Assembly: GCA_026168455.1 (NCBI GenBank)
Contig: CM047425.1
Span: forward strand, 41,250,711 to 41,314,710
Reading direction: 5' to 3'
Length of the DNA stretch: 64,000 nt
From: Theocolax elegans
Lineage: Eukaryota; Arthropoda; Insecta; Hymenoptera; Cerocephalidae
Part shown: in pieces, positions 1 through 9,835 of the stretch
How the letters are laid out: every line of letters begins with the position of its first letter
Position numbering within the stretch: the stretch's first letter is position 1
Made by a program: the position numbers and the translations under genes
Notes under the pieces: model-generated
What the model saw: only the letters and a program-made list of their open reading frames with translations
Databases searched by the model: none
Told to the model about the DNA's origin: nothing

Positions 1-273
1 TTCGGTTTCGGTGTCAAGGCCTACGCAATATGACTTTGACACCCAAAAAGAATGTTTCGAATACACCGGCCATCTCGGGTGAGGTTTCCCTGCTTCACAG
101 GTTTCCCTCATCCACGGGCATAACCCCGGGCGAATGCGAGATGGTGGATTTTAAGGGAGGGATAAAAGCACATAGGTGGTAGGTGGACACCGTTAAAGTC
201 CCCAGGGGGATAAACGGTAGGAAGTGCCAGGAAAAAAAGTGCACAAAATCAAGAATAAAAAAAAAAAAAAAAG
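1..273 (+). repeat. GC-richer segment ending in an A-rich tract, possible LINE 3' end
   Basis: Bases 1-235 are clearly richer in G and C than the next 1.4 kb and have no convincing reading frame. They are followed by an A-rich stretch with an uninterrupted run of about 16 A at 257-273. A non-coding GC-richer tail followed by poly(A) is what the 3' end of a non-LTR retrotransposon looks like, but no domain is visible to prove it. It could equally be the start of the leader of the Gypsy element that follows. No 5' LTR or primer binding site is visible here. Confidence 0.3.
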
Positions 274-1713
274 TAAAAATTAAAATTATTTTTATTGCAA
301 TTATCTGACAGTAATTACTTAATTTAATATTTTGTACTTATTAAGTGTTACTACTCACGATATTTGTAACATATTTTTGAAAATGTTTGAGTGTGAGGAA
401 AATTTTTTTTTATAACTCGTGTTAATTGTTTAGACTTTTTGCAAGTTAAACAATTAATGTTAAGTATCTTTGTGTGATTGTTCCGCTAAGATACGAGAGT
501 TATAAAATATAATTATTTAGACTCGAGAGTGAGTTAAATAATTGAATTTTTTTGTATGTATTTTAATGATCGGCATCTAACCTAATATTTAGTATTCGTT
601 ATTTGCTGTGAAATTTTAATATATGTAAAAGGAAATTTCTTTTCTCTTTTTGTGTATGTAAATTATATCTCCACACATTTTTACCAATTATTTAGACTTG
701 TTTGTTTGTTAAATAATTGGTTATAATTTTTTTTTGGTGTGTTTGAGTAAAATAATTCGGTGTATAAATTTAATTGTTTAGGCTTGTTGGCAAGTTAAAT
801 AATTAAATTTTCATTTCCTTTTCGTTCAATTTATTTAAAAAAAAAGGAAATATAAATTATTTCAACTTGGTAGCAACATAAATTATTTATTTAGTCCTTC
901 TTAGGATAAAATAAATATATTTCGCTGAAAAAATTGTCGTGTGGGACGACAATTAGTGAAATAACTATTTTTTTTGTTGCAAACCATACGGGATTTACAA
1001 CATTTAGTAAATACCCCTACTGCTTGAAATAATTTAATTCAATTTGTGTTTGTAGAGTAGTGTAAATTATAAAGGAAAATTTTTTTTGTTTTGGGCTTGG
1101 AAAGGCAAAATAATAAATAGTGTCTTGGTGTGCGTGTATCACAAGACACTGTATTTATTTTTTTTTATTTATTTTAAAATTAATTATTTAGGCTCGTTAG
1201 CGAGATAAATAATTTAATTTTTTTTTCCTTTCTTCCTTTATAATTTGTTGTTTTTGTATTTATTAATAAATTAAAACTTTAATTATTTCTATTTCCATAA
1301 CAAAATAATTTTTTTTTTTCGCAAGTGAAGAATCTTTTGGATTATAACTGGCGAGAGAGATATTTTGGGAAATCGTTAAATTTATCATTACTGGTTAAAT
1401 TACCGACGATATTGAAATAATTTAAGGATTCTTTTTTGTTGATAATTATTTTTGTTTGCAAAAGCAAGTGTTAAGTGTGTGATTTGCCACAACTTTAACC
1501 AACAAAATTTAATTATTTTGTCCTTCTAAGGACGAAATAAATTTCGTTTAAGGAAAATCTTTTGGATTTTGATTAAGTGAATTAATTTTGTTGGTACACT
1601 AGTCGGTACATTTTTACAATTTATTGTAATTAAGCCGACACCAAAATTTTTTTTACTCGTTGGGAGTAATTATTATTTTATTGTGGTGAGTCCAATTAAA
1701 AATAATTTCCAAT
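274..1713 (+). promoter_or_regulatory. AT-rich 5' leader with an array of imperfect hairpins
   Basis: This 1.4 kb has no plausible coding frame and is strongly AT-rich. It contains at least ten inverted repeats, at 422-457, 464-494, 511-543, 683-721, 769-807, 885-916, 932-954, 1112-1159, 1179-1218 and 1507-1544. Five of them (422, 511, 683, 769, 1179) share the left-arm sequence TTTAGRCT, with an extra base before the C that the right arm lacks. Two others (885, 1507) share a TCCT...AGGA tip. As the leader lies directly upstream of gag, it could act in the genomic RNA (translation, packaging or dimerisation); that role is inference. Confidence 0.6.
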
Positions 1714-1719
1714 TGAAAA

Positions 1720-4511
1720 TTGGATACTTCCGAAGTATTTGAAACACTAGGGATTTCATCTGAAATCCCGGTTGAGAGTACTTCTCCCGACGTAACACGT
1801 CGGCTGCTGCTGGTCACAAAAATCATGGCCAGCAGCTATGAAGCCCGAATGGCCCAGCTTATGCGTGAATCACGCATAGCTAGGGATATTCGTCGGGAAA
1901 CGAAGAAGCTTCCGATTGAGGCAGTGTATGCCCAATTGGAGCATCTAAGTTTAAACGCAAATGGCGAAGAGGCGGAGTGCCGCGAACGCCTTTTGCGTCA
2001 CCGGATAAGATGTGTAGACATTAATCTGGAAATTCCATGGTTCCCTGAATACGATGAGAATGTAAGGGCAGAGCCTGCACATAAACCTCTAGTATGTCAG
2101 GAACTATGGGAAATTAGGAAACCTCGTTCCAGGAAAGGGAGTGTGGTCCCATCAGGAACGGAAGTTTCCTGCGAGTCCGAAATGTCGGATCGCGAAATGG
2201 TTGCTAGTGACAGAGCACCCATTCTTGAAGAAGATGGAGCTCTGTCACCAAGTGGTCAGTCTAGAAACTCGCCAATGAGTACTGCACAAAGCCCGAGGTT
2301 GGCATCAACAGGTGCTATACCTAAACGGTTTGGTGAGGTACTGGCAGCAAACACGACCACGACTGCTATCCCTTATGTTCCTGTTTCGGTGGCTGCAACC
2401 TCATGCACAACCACTACGTCGACGGTTACGACCGTGACGACTGCTCAACTCGGAGGTTTTTATGCACCCGCACATTACCTCCCAATTGACGAGCAAAGAA
2501 ACAGCGACATCTTGGCACTAGAGAGGGTGAAGTGCCAACACAACATTTTGACTTGGGTTCGCAGGCGGAAGCCGACCGTCGTACGTCACGAGGATACACC
2601 TCTAGACAATATGACAACAGACAACCCGAGGCTAATACAAACGAACGTCAATTTGTTGATGATAGGAATGGATACGACCTTCCTAATGACGTCAGTGTTC
2701 AATCTTACGAAAAACTGAGGTTTGAACAGAGACGTCGTGAGACCTCTTCTAAGACTTGTGAGGGACAAGATAGAAGAGAGAGGCGTGAGTACACGACTCC
2801 AAACAGAATGTCACGATACCATCGTTCTGTGAGTAGAGCCTCAAGCAACGATGAACGTCGTGATAGCTGTACAGAGACACGTACTCAGTAACGTCAGTCC
2901 AACCGTAAACTCGACGACCGAGCACAGCCGGAAATTCCGGAGCAAGGTCACAGCGAGAGGTCGGACAGACGTAGAGAAACGCCTTGAGAGAAACGTGCGG
3001 TGGCCACTTGCGATCAGTGTACTCAAACGGATTCGTCCGATGGGTATCAGTCTGATCGCCAACCTACTCGTAGGAGATCCGATTCTCGTAGGGCGGCTGA
3101 AGGCCGACAAGAGAGTAGGAATCCTTCTACCAGCAGGCGTAGGAGTTCCCGGACGGATAATAGAGACGACCGTCGGGAAAGAGACTCCTACGAGGCCAGG
3201 CCAAGGTATCGTAAAGACGATAACCGAACGCACGATCGGACAGGGTGCGCACGAGAACTGCGTATATGGAACATGTCCTTTGATGGTGAGACCAAAAAGG
3301 ACGCGGAAGAGTTTCTGAACCGTTTGCACGACTTCAGAAATGACAACGAGTTCTCAGATCGCAGGATGTTCAGTGCCCTGCCCAATGTGTTCTCAAAATC
3401 AGCTCTGTTCTGGTATAGAACAGTTCAGCCATCTCTTCGAGATTGGCGTGATTTTGAGATCGAGTTCCTAAATGAGTATGGCCGTATAATAAATGACGAA
3501 GATTTACTCATGGAACTTCGATCAAGAACACAAAATGAGGGAGAAAAGGCTACGACGTTCTTGAACTGTTTCAGAGCGATCGTAAATAAGTTTAAATGCC
3601 CTCCCTCATTAGAACAACAAGTGAAGATGGCCTACTCGCAGATGAGGCCAGATTACCGTAGGTACATACCAGTACGACAAATCAGGAATTTCTCTGGTTT
3701 GATAAGCTACGGTAAAGAGTACGAGCAGCGTTTAACATGGGACACGAAATTCTCCAATTCCAACGTTAAACGCGAGAAGCTCGTACCAGAAGCTTTTCCG
3801 AAACAGAGTGGTGGAGCACGAGTTTCGGGTAAAGTGGCGACTGTTACCGAAAAGAGTAAGGATGAGTCTTCTCATTCGGATAAACAGTCGTCTAAGAAAA
3901 CTGTTAAGAAGAAGAGCAAGAAAAGTGCGAAAAACTCGCCAAACTCTTCTTCAAGCGAATACGAAGCAGCCGCTGTGTACGGTAGTTCCAACGTCGCTCA
4001 TTGTTTTCAGAAACGATACGGCAAGTCGAATAATGGAGTGAGTGCCCCCAATTCGAAATCAGTATCCTACGTGCCTGTTTGTCAACAGTCACCTGGGCAA
4101 CAAAAACAGAGCTCGGGCAAAAGAAAAAGACGTGCTTTGACGAATTCTCAACTGCCCCAGCAAAATGTTTTTGTCCCACAAATGGCACAAAACCTGGTGA
4201 GGTATGTGCAACCACAGGCGACAGCAGTAAACCCAACGAACCTGAGCACCAACTTTGTCAGCGTGTGTTTCACATGCCAAAAAGTCGGTAATAGGTCGTC
4301 GGATTGCCCGAGCCGAACATGCTACCGATGCGGAAACATTGCGCATTCCGCTGAGCAGTGCTCTACCGAATTGGTAGCAATGAAGTGCCAGCTGTGTGGA
4401 ACTAGTGGCGTTACACTCCAAACATGTCCTAACTGCGTCAGGTTCCTCCATAACGTGGGAAACCTGAACGCAGGGCACCCGAGCTGCCCCTGGCGCCCTG
4501 CACTGCAGTAA
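1720..4511 (+). pseudogene. gag: gag polyprotein, frame-shifted and interrupted
   Basis: Gag makes the particle that packages element RNA. The first part (1720-2718) has no ATG at its 5' end; the first in-frame ATG is at 1825. Its residues around 65-95 have the pattern of a SAP DNA-binding helix pair (LEHLSLNANGEEAECRERLL). A second frame, open from about 2,510, carries on with an Arg/Ser-rich stretch and is cut by TAA at 2889-2891 and TGA at 2985-2987. The open part 3000-4511 has a retrotransposon capsid-like domain (roughly residues 88-245 of that frame, with ALFWYRTVQPSLRDW). A Lys/Ser-rich linker follows, then zinc knuckles: C423/C426/C436 with Asn where His is expected, a perfect CX2CX4HX4C at 441-454, and a third Cys cluster at 463-479. 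It is clearly a broken gag. Confidence 0.88.
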
Positions 4512-4513
4512 GT

Positions 4514-5086
4514 AAACCGCATGGTTTACAAGGGCAAGAGTTTAAGGTAGGAGAACCCTCTAAACTCTATAAGAAGTCTAGCAAATCATTTGCTGACTTC
4601 ACTAAAGTCCTTAACGGAGATCAGATTCCCTCTCAGACCGAAGTTGGTGTTGAAAGTAAGTCTGAGTGTAAGGATCCTAAACGTTCTGGGGATTCGACAG
4701 ATGGAAAAGTTCTTAGAACACAACCTGTCAATCCCACCCGAGCTTTGCAAGGTAAAACAGAACAAGAAACCTTATTAGACCAACAAAAGCGTGAGGCTAA
4801 AGATTGGGCTAAGGAACTCCAAAGGCAAATATACTCTGATAGCAGAGATATTATTGGTGAAGAAGGCGTAAAGAGATCGTTATCTCAGCCGCTTAGCACC
4901 ATCGAAGTGAACGACCTTGGTTGTTGCTCATCGTCACCCCGTTGTGACACACCTAGTAAAGAGGACAAGAAGCTCTTGGTGGAGAAGGAAATTGTCCTCA
5001 ACAACGAGCCCTTGGTGGAGAAGGTAGTTGTCGATGGTGTGCACAGCATGAACCGTACAAACTCGTACCAAGTACGTCTAAAATGA
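4514..5086 (+). CDS. Linker frame between gag and protease, unknown function
   Basis: This frame stays open for 190 codons. It sits in the -1 frame relative to gag, overlapping the last codons of gag and ending in TGA at 5084-5086. That stop overlaps the ATG of the protease-RT frame (ATGA). There is no ATG near its 5' end, so it would have to be reached by a -1 frameshift from gag. The product is hydrophilic, rich in Lys, Glu and Ser, with no domain I recognise. Its position fits the poorly conserved linker or protease N-terminal region of a Gag-Pol polyprotein. I see no obvious heptanucleotide slippery site, so a mutational frame change remains possible. Confidence 0.5.
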   Translation, partial: KPHGLQGQEFKVGEPSKLYKKSSKSFADFTKVLNGDQIPSQTEVGVESKSECKDPKRSGDSTDGKVLRTQPVNPTRALQGKTEQETLLDQQKREAKDWAKELQRQIYSDSRDIIGEEGVKRSLSQPLSTIEVNDLGCCSSSPRCDTPSKEDKKLLVEKEIVLNNEPLVEKVVVDGVHSMNRTNSYQVRLK

Positions 5087-6537
5087 CGCACACAGCATCG
5101 ACTCCTAACGACGATAGTCAAACCGATCAGATAATTGCTGGATTCCAATCGGATAACCGTCTATTCTTTTTGGTACGACTCGGTGGAAAGGACTTTAAAG
5201 CACTTTTCGATCCTGGCGCCATGGTCTTTCTTGTACGATCAGATGTTGTCGAACAGTACAAGTTTAAATGGAGACCTGTCAAGGTTATCGTGAAAGGTGT
5301 GGCTGGACCAGCACTTAAAGTCCTTGGCCTAATCGACATTCTATTCTGTGTAGAAGGCCTTGATGGCAATATCCAACTGAGATATGTAGAGAATATTAAG
5401 CATTCCATCATTCTCGGTATGGATTTTCTACAACATTGGAATATGGAATTCAAATTAGGCGAAGCTATCTGGCGTATTGGCGAGAGTGATTGGAGACACT
5501 TCGTCAGAGATACAGATCATGACATTAATTCGAGGATTTCCGCTGAATGTGCTGGTATAATTGAGATACAGGACGAGCAGCGGAAACAAGTGAAAGAGTT
5601 AGTTGAAAGCCTACTCTTGCCCTCGGGAGACGTCCACGGCTTTACGACGTTAACGGAGCACCACATAGAGGTTGAACCTGGTGCAAGACCGGTTCGTCAT
5701 AAGCCAAGACGTATGTCTCCCAAGGTCCTCGAATTTTCCCAGAGTGAGGTCGGAAAGATGTTTGACAAGGGCATTATTGAACCGAGTGCGAGTGATTGGT
5801 CAGCTGCTCCGGTCATCGTTCGCAAGGACGAAGGAAGTTATCGCTTCTGTATCGATTTTCGAGACTTTAATGCAGTCACAAAACGTGATTCTTATCCAAT
5901 TCCTAATATGGATACCATATTGGATAAGCTGCATAATGCACAGTACATATCGAAAATTGATCTTAAGAAAGCGTACTTCCAAATATTAATGGCCGAGGCA
6001 AGCCGGCATTATACTGCATTTGCTGTACCAGGGTCGGGGCTGTGGCAGTTTACGAGAATGCCTTTTGGCCTCATGAATGCTCCTATGACTTTTGCGCGGC
6101 TTATAGATGTAATTTTTGGGCCTAAGGTGGAACCTCATGTGTTTGGTTATCTAGACGACTTGATCGTCATTACCGAAACTTTTGAGGACCATCTAAAATG
6201 GCTCGAATACGTAATAAGGACGTTGAATGACGCTGGACTGGAAGTGAATCGAGAGAAGTGTGAGTTTTGTTGTTCCAGTGTAACGTTCCTTGGGTTTAAA
6301 TTGGACGCGAACGGCTTGAGGCCTGATGAGGAACGAGTCGCTCCAGTCCTTAACTACCCTACCCCTCGTAATGTCAAACAGCTGAGATCCTTTCTCGGGA
6401 TGGTAGGCTGGTACTCTCGATTCATTAATCGAGAAGCTGACATTAAAGCTCCCCTTACCAAGTTGCTGTGTAAAGACCAGGCTTGGGATTGGGGCGAGGA
6501 CCAGGAGGAGGCATTTGTCAGCTTAGAATTGCGTTAG
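5083..6537 (+). pseudogene. pol: Protease and reverse transcriptase of Gypsy pol
   Basis: Residues 25-135 form a retropepsin-like domain, but the active-site triplet reads D43-P44-G45 instead of DTG/DSG, explained by one ACT-to-CCT change. The conserved ILGMDFLQ follows at 110-117. RT spans about residues 195-480: RFCIDFRDFN (254-263), KIDLKKAYFQI with catalytic D293, MPFGLMNAP (326-334), the YLDD box at 356-359, and FLGF and RSFLGMVGWYSRF further on. The RT motifs look intact. The frame ends at a TAG caused by an apparent one-base deletion near 6,518, after which RNase H continues in another frame. The ATG overlaps the stop of the preceding linker frame. The family call is secure; activity is not expected. 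Confidence 0.95.
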
Positions 6538-7295
6538 CTGAAACGCCTGGATTAGCCCATCCAGACTTTTCTAAGCCATTTACCGTCCAAAGTGACGCTA
6601 GTGACTTAGCAATAGGTGCGGTGTTGACGCAACTAGACGACGAGGGTTTCGAGCATCCGATTGTCTACGTCAGCCGATTATTAAATCGCGCTGAACGTAA
6701 TTACATGACAACGGAAAAAGAATGCTTGGCTCTCATATGGGCTATTAAGAGATTGAGACCATACATTGAGGCCTATCGATTTACGGCTGTGACCGACCAT
6801 AGTGCTCTCATATGGGCCAAAAATCTCAAGGAGCCGTCGGGTAGGTTGGCACGATGGATACTTGAAATGCAGCAATGGGACTTTGAAATAGTGCATAAGA
6901 AAGGAGCCTTGCACAATGTCCCGGACGCGCTTTCTCGTGCCGTCAAGCCAAACCTCGACGAAGAAGAAATTGCCTCGTTCGAAGTAATTACAGACCCATG
7001 GTATATTGCTAGATTAAACGATGTACGCTCATACCCTCGAAGATTTCCGGAGTGGAAAATTGAGGATGATATGCTATATCGTTTTACAAGCGGTAAAGTC
7101 CTGGACTCTGTATCAGAACGAGAGGAAGGCTGGTGTCTTGTGCTACCCTTAGAGCAGAGGAACCGAGTTCTAGTAGATTCTCATTTCCACCCAGCTATGA
7201 GTCACATGGCAATTGAAAAAACTTACGAACGCGTTGCAAGAGATTACTATTGGTCAAGTATCTACCACGATACCCACCAATTTGTCTTACGGTGA
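6520..7295 (+). pseudogene. pol: RNase H and start of integrase (zinc-binding region)
   Basis: This continues pol in the -1 frame after the RT. The RNase H domain shows FTVQSDAS with the first catalytic Asp, TTEKE with the Glu, VTDHSAL with the second Asp, and the HNVPDALSR end. It is followed by the integrase N-terminal zinc-binding region, with His residues in HFHPAMSHMAIEKTYERV and then RDYYW. The frame stops at TGA 7293-7295. Directly after it the same frame reads LICQNYKMSQAGP, the usual sequence after the first zinc-binding Cys, so the stop probably replaced that Cys codon (TGT or TGC to TGA). The extra open part at 6483-6519 is only frame overlap with the RT. Confidence 0.93.
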
Positions 7296-7540
7296 CTGAT
7301 ATGTCAGAACTATAAGATGTCTCAGGCAGGTCCTCAAGGTTTATGATTTAAATTGGCCGTACACTTTCCTAAGGTGCGTAAGGCATGTCTGCTAAACAGG
7401 CACCAAAGTATGACAGACCCTTTGAAGTTAAAGAAGTACTATCTCCAGTAGTTCTGAGACTAGAAGAGTCTGGTCGGAAACGGACCGAGGTACACATATC
7501 CGATGTGAAGAGATATGTACCACCTCGGGTTGCCATGTAA
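7296..7540 (+). pseudogene. pol: Integrase remnant: second zinc Cys, then C-terminal domain
   Basis: Bases 7296-7343 encode the end of the zinc-binding region (ICQ...QAGPQGL). The next recognisable piece, 7391-7540, encodes the integrase C-terminal domain: PKYDRPFEV, LSPVVLRL, then HISDVKRYVPP and a TAA stop. This domain normally sits some 250 residues beyond the zinc finger. The whole DDE catalytic core is therefore absent, with fewer than 50 bp of unassigned sequence between the two pieces. This is an internal deletion of about 0.7-0.8 kb by comparison with the usual size of the family. The two pieces are in different frames. Confidence 0.8.
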
Positions 7541-7759
7541 AGCGGTAGGGAAAACGTATCGGCGTACGTGCGAACAGTCAGCGAAGGCTGGGCTTGGTGA
7601 CTGTATGCCACGTCAATATCATACGAAGCACGAAGAATCATTGAAGCAGCCTCCGATTTAAGATAAGAAGAGAAGCGTACAGCGCACAGTCGTGGATAGA
7701 TTGTGCCTTTCTTTCGACTCGGCCTTCCCGAGGGAAGTGGAGTCTAGGGGGGGGGGCTT
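7541..7759 (+). promoter_or_regulatory. 3' non-coding region with polypurine tract
   Basis: There is no open frame of interest between the integrase stop and the LTR. A purine-rich tract with a run of G lies at about 7733-7756, immediately before the TGTGACG that starts the LTR at 7760. This is the expected place for the plus-strand primer (polypurine tract) of an LTR element. Confidence 0.55.
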
Positions 7760-8782
7760 TGTGACGGAAATCGTCTCCCAATCTATTCACGACGAATAGA
7801 GTATTTAAATTCGCGAATTGTAAGTCGTCGGAGCCTTTCGTATGTCAAGGCCAACCGACGACACTTGTTTATTTTTCTACAAGTGTACATTTACGCGCGC
7901 AATAGTACGTAGAGATGAGAGCGTGAGAGTGTGTGTGTGTTTCCCACTCTCATCCCTTTTTCGGAAATTAGGCAATTGCCTATTTAGTATGTCAGGATCC
8001 GCCGCTCGAGGCGGACAAACTATCCGGTGTCGAGCGATATAGTTTTTCCGGCTAAGAAAAGACGTGTGAGGCGCAAGGCCGTCGATACCTGGATCGTCCT
8101 CGCGAGGTGAGCCGCGAGTGTTTTTGGTGTTAAAAGGACGGGAAGTGTGTGAGTGAGTGCGGACGCGGTTTGCGAGGCACTCGCCGCGGCATAGGGCCGC
8201 CTTCCACCACCGCAGCCGACGTCGGTCCTCCGTTGCCCAGGAGGACACAAGGACACGGATCGGCTGGGCCATCCACAGGGCGCATCCCGGTGAGTTTCAT
8301 TGATATTACCGCGCGTTTCCCCCTTACCCCGAGTATATGTGTATGTGTACATCGGGAGTGTATTCGGGTACGCCCCGAATAGCGGAGATCGGGGCAAAGT
8401 CAACCGCAGGCGAGGGTCTCGATCCGGTTGACTAACGATACTTCCGCCCGCGCGAAAGAACATTGTCGCGGCACGAGGCCTGGATGGCCAAATTGTTAAC
8501 TACTTAAATAAATGTTATATTCATTTTTATTTTAATTAATTGTGCTTTGTTATTTCTCCCCGCTCCCGCCGACTTTCAATAATTTTTATATCGGGTCGAG
8601 GCAAGGAGGATTGCCCGAATCCTCCACACCGATCGTCCCAGCGAACTCGTGTTCCTGGCGACAGCGAGCATCTTCGCGAAATAAATTACTTGTGTGCGCG
8701 GTATTGGGCAACGCGGCCCAACGGTCTTTATTAATTATTAAACATTAATTAATTCGATCGGGTGCTCGAATACCACGTTACA
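7760..8782 (+). repeat. 3' LTR of the Gypsy element
   Basis: It begins TGTGACG and ends CGTTACA, an inverted pair with one mismatch, as LTRs do. It follows a polypurine tract. It is about 1,023 bp, GC- and CpG-rich in its middle, and has a polyadenylation-type AATAAA at about 8508. A splice-donor-like CCCG|GTGAGT has its GT at 8290-8291. The end sequence ATACCACGTTACA is identical to the end of the truncated LTR near 63,316, where a primer binding site follows, which supports the right boundary. ORFs of 60-147 codons in this region look like chance frames in CpG-rich DNA. Confidence 0.8.
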
Positions 8783-9441
8783 GTAGATATAGTTGCAAGT
8801 CATCCGCAAATAATAATAAAAATAAGAAAAATTGTTGGGCCAGGTGTCGAGCTTTGCTGTACCACAGACGTTGTATTAATAAATTCCGAAGCGATGCAAT
8901 TTAGATCAATGACAGCCTGGGGGCGATCGGTAAGAAAAGAGTGAAGAGTGAAAATTAAGGAGCTTAAGCATACGAAGAATTCCACATTTGAGGATACTTA
9001 TTCGTTTATAAGGAGAGGTAAAATAAAGTTGTAAGGGGTGGTGCATCCTTCTCAAAAATATCTTTAAAAGAAGATAAAGAGAGACCATGCAGACTACGGC
9101 TACGAGCTTTGGGTAAGCAAGAAGTAAGGGTCTTCATGACTTGGTCGGAAGAAATTTGTTCACATTTAAAGAGAGGATAATGCTCAGCTGGAAGTAATCC
9201 AAAGATATCCTGTAACTGGTCAGTAGTATAGTTCGAATGACGATTGCTGACTGAGGAGTAATGCTGAATTACGTTTTCAGTTGTAAAAAACTTTAGTGGA
9301 GAGTTAGAAGTGTCTCTTATAATGCCTAGCTTATTCAGTAATCGCCAACATTACAGTTTTTGTAATATCACCATCCAAAGTTTTTGCAAAACAATTTGAA
9401 GTATATGTGCATTTATTTTTACACGAACAGTATATACAATT

Positions 9442-9835
9442 TTTAATTTTTGACTCTAAATCGCCCGTGCATGTATTTATTACAAAGTTTTATATGAATT
9501 TTAATCGGTATTAGCGAGCTAAATTGCGTTAATCAATATTTTCTCAAATATTGCATAAAACTCTCTTTATTAGCAACTTACTTGTATATCGCTAAGTCTT
9601 AAATGCTGCTAGAGGTATTAGAAAATTAATTAAGGAAAGATCGAGAAAGAAAAAAATCAACGTCCCCAGGTCGGGATCGAACCGACGATCTCCTACTTAC
9701 CGGGCAGTTGCCTTACCACTTACCTACCGAGAACCCAGCCTTTCCTTAATTAATTTTCTAATACCTCTGGCAACATTTAAGACTTAGCGAGAATTTATCT
9801 CGCTAATACCGATTAAAATTCATATAATACTTTAT
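9442..9835. mobile_element. Foldback element with tRNA-like centre and 13 bp flanking repeat
   Basis: Two arms, 9483-9640 and 9740-9833, are inverted copies of each other over nearly their whole length. The left arm carries about 65 extra bases in its middle. The loop between them is the tRNA-like sequence described separately. The direct repeat AGTATATACAATT occurs at 9429-9441 and again at 9836-9848, as expected for a target-site duplication. About 40 bases lie between the left repeat and the left arm. It sits inside the degraded minus-strand transposase. Confidence 0.65.
9662..9736 (-). tRNA. tRNA-like sequence (degenerate, not a functional tRNA)
   Basis: On the minus strand there is a full B-box GGTTCGATCCC inside a perfect T-arm (GTCGG/CCGAC), and a near A-box TAGGTAAGTGG. 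Their spacing is that of a tRNA gene. The middle, CTGCCCGGTAAGTAGGAG, would be the anticodon arm. The first seven bases do not pair with the last seven (acceptor stem broken), so it is tRNA-derived rather than a working tRNA. The A- and B-boxes could still act as an internal RNA polymerase III promoter. Confidence 0.5.

Larger units (their letters stand above)
274..8782 (+). mobile_element. Ty3/Gypsy-type LTR retrotransposon, degenerate, 3' LTR present
   Basis: The order leader, gag, protease, reverse transcriptase, RNase H, integrase, 3' LTR is that of Ty3/Gypsy elements (Metaviridae). No envelope-like frame follows the integrase remnant, as the integrase C-terminus stops at 7,540 and the LTR begins at 7,760. 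The copy cannot be autonomous: gag changes frame and has two stops, the protease motif is altered, RT and RNase H are in different frames, and the integrase catalytic core is missing. The 5' LTR is outside the window or lost, so target-site duplications cannot be checked. The left limit is a guess based on the base-composition change near 274. Confidence 0.85.

Noticed and set aside
1..300. 5' LTR or primer binding site of the first element
   Set aside because: No TGGCGACC-like site, no TG start and no similarity to the 3' LTR could be found here.
2841..3329. Overlapping ORFs of 155-162 codons on both strands inside gag
   Set aside because: They are shadows of the Arg/Ser-rich gag frame. The capsid and zinc-knuckle motifs lie in the gag frame only.
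7842..8748. Several ORFs of 60-147 codons on both strands of the LTR
   Set aside because: CpG-rich sequence has few stops. The frames overlap on opposite strands, show no domain, and lie within LTR boundaries.
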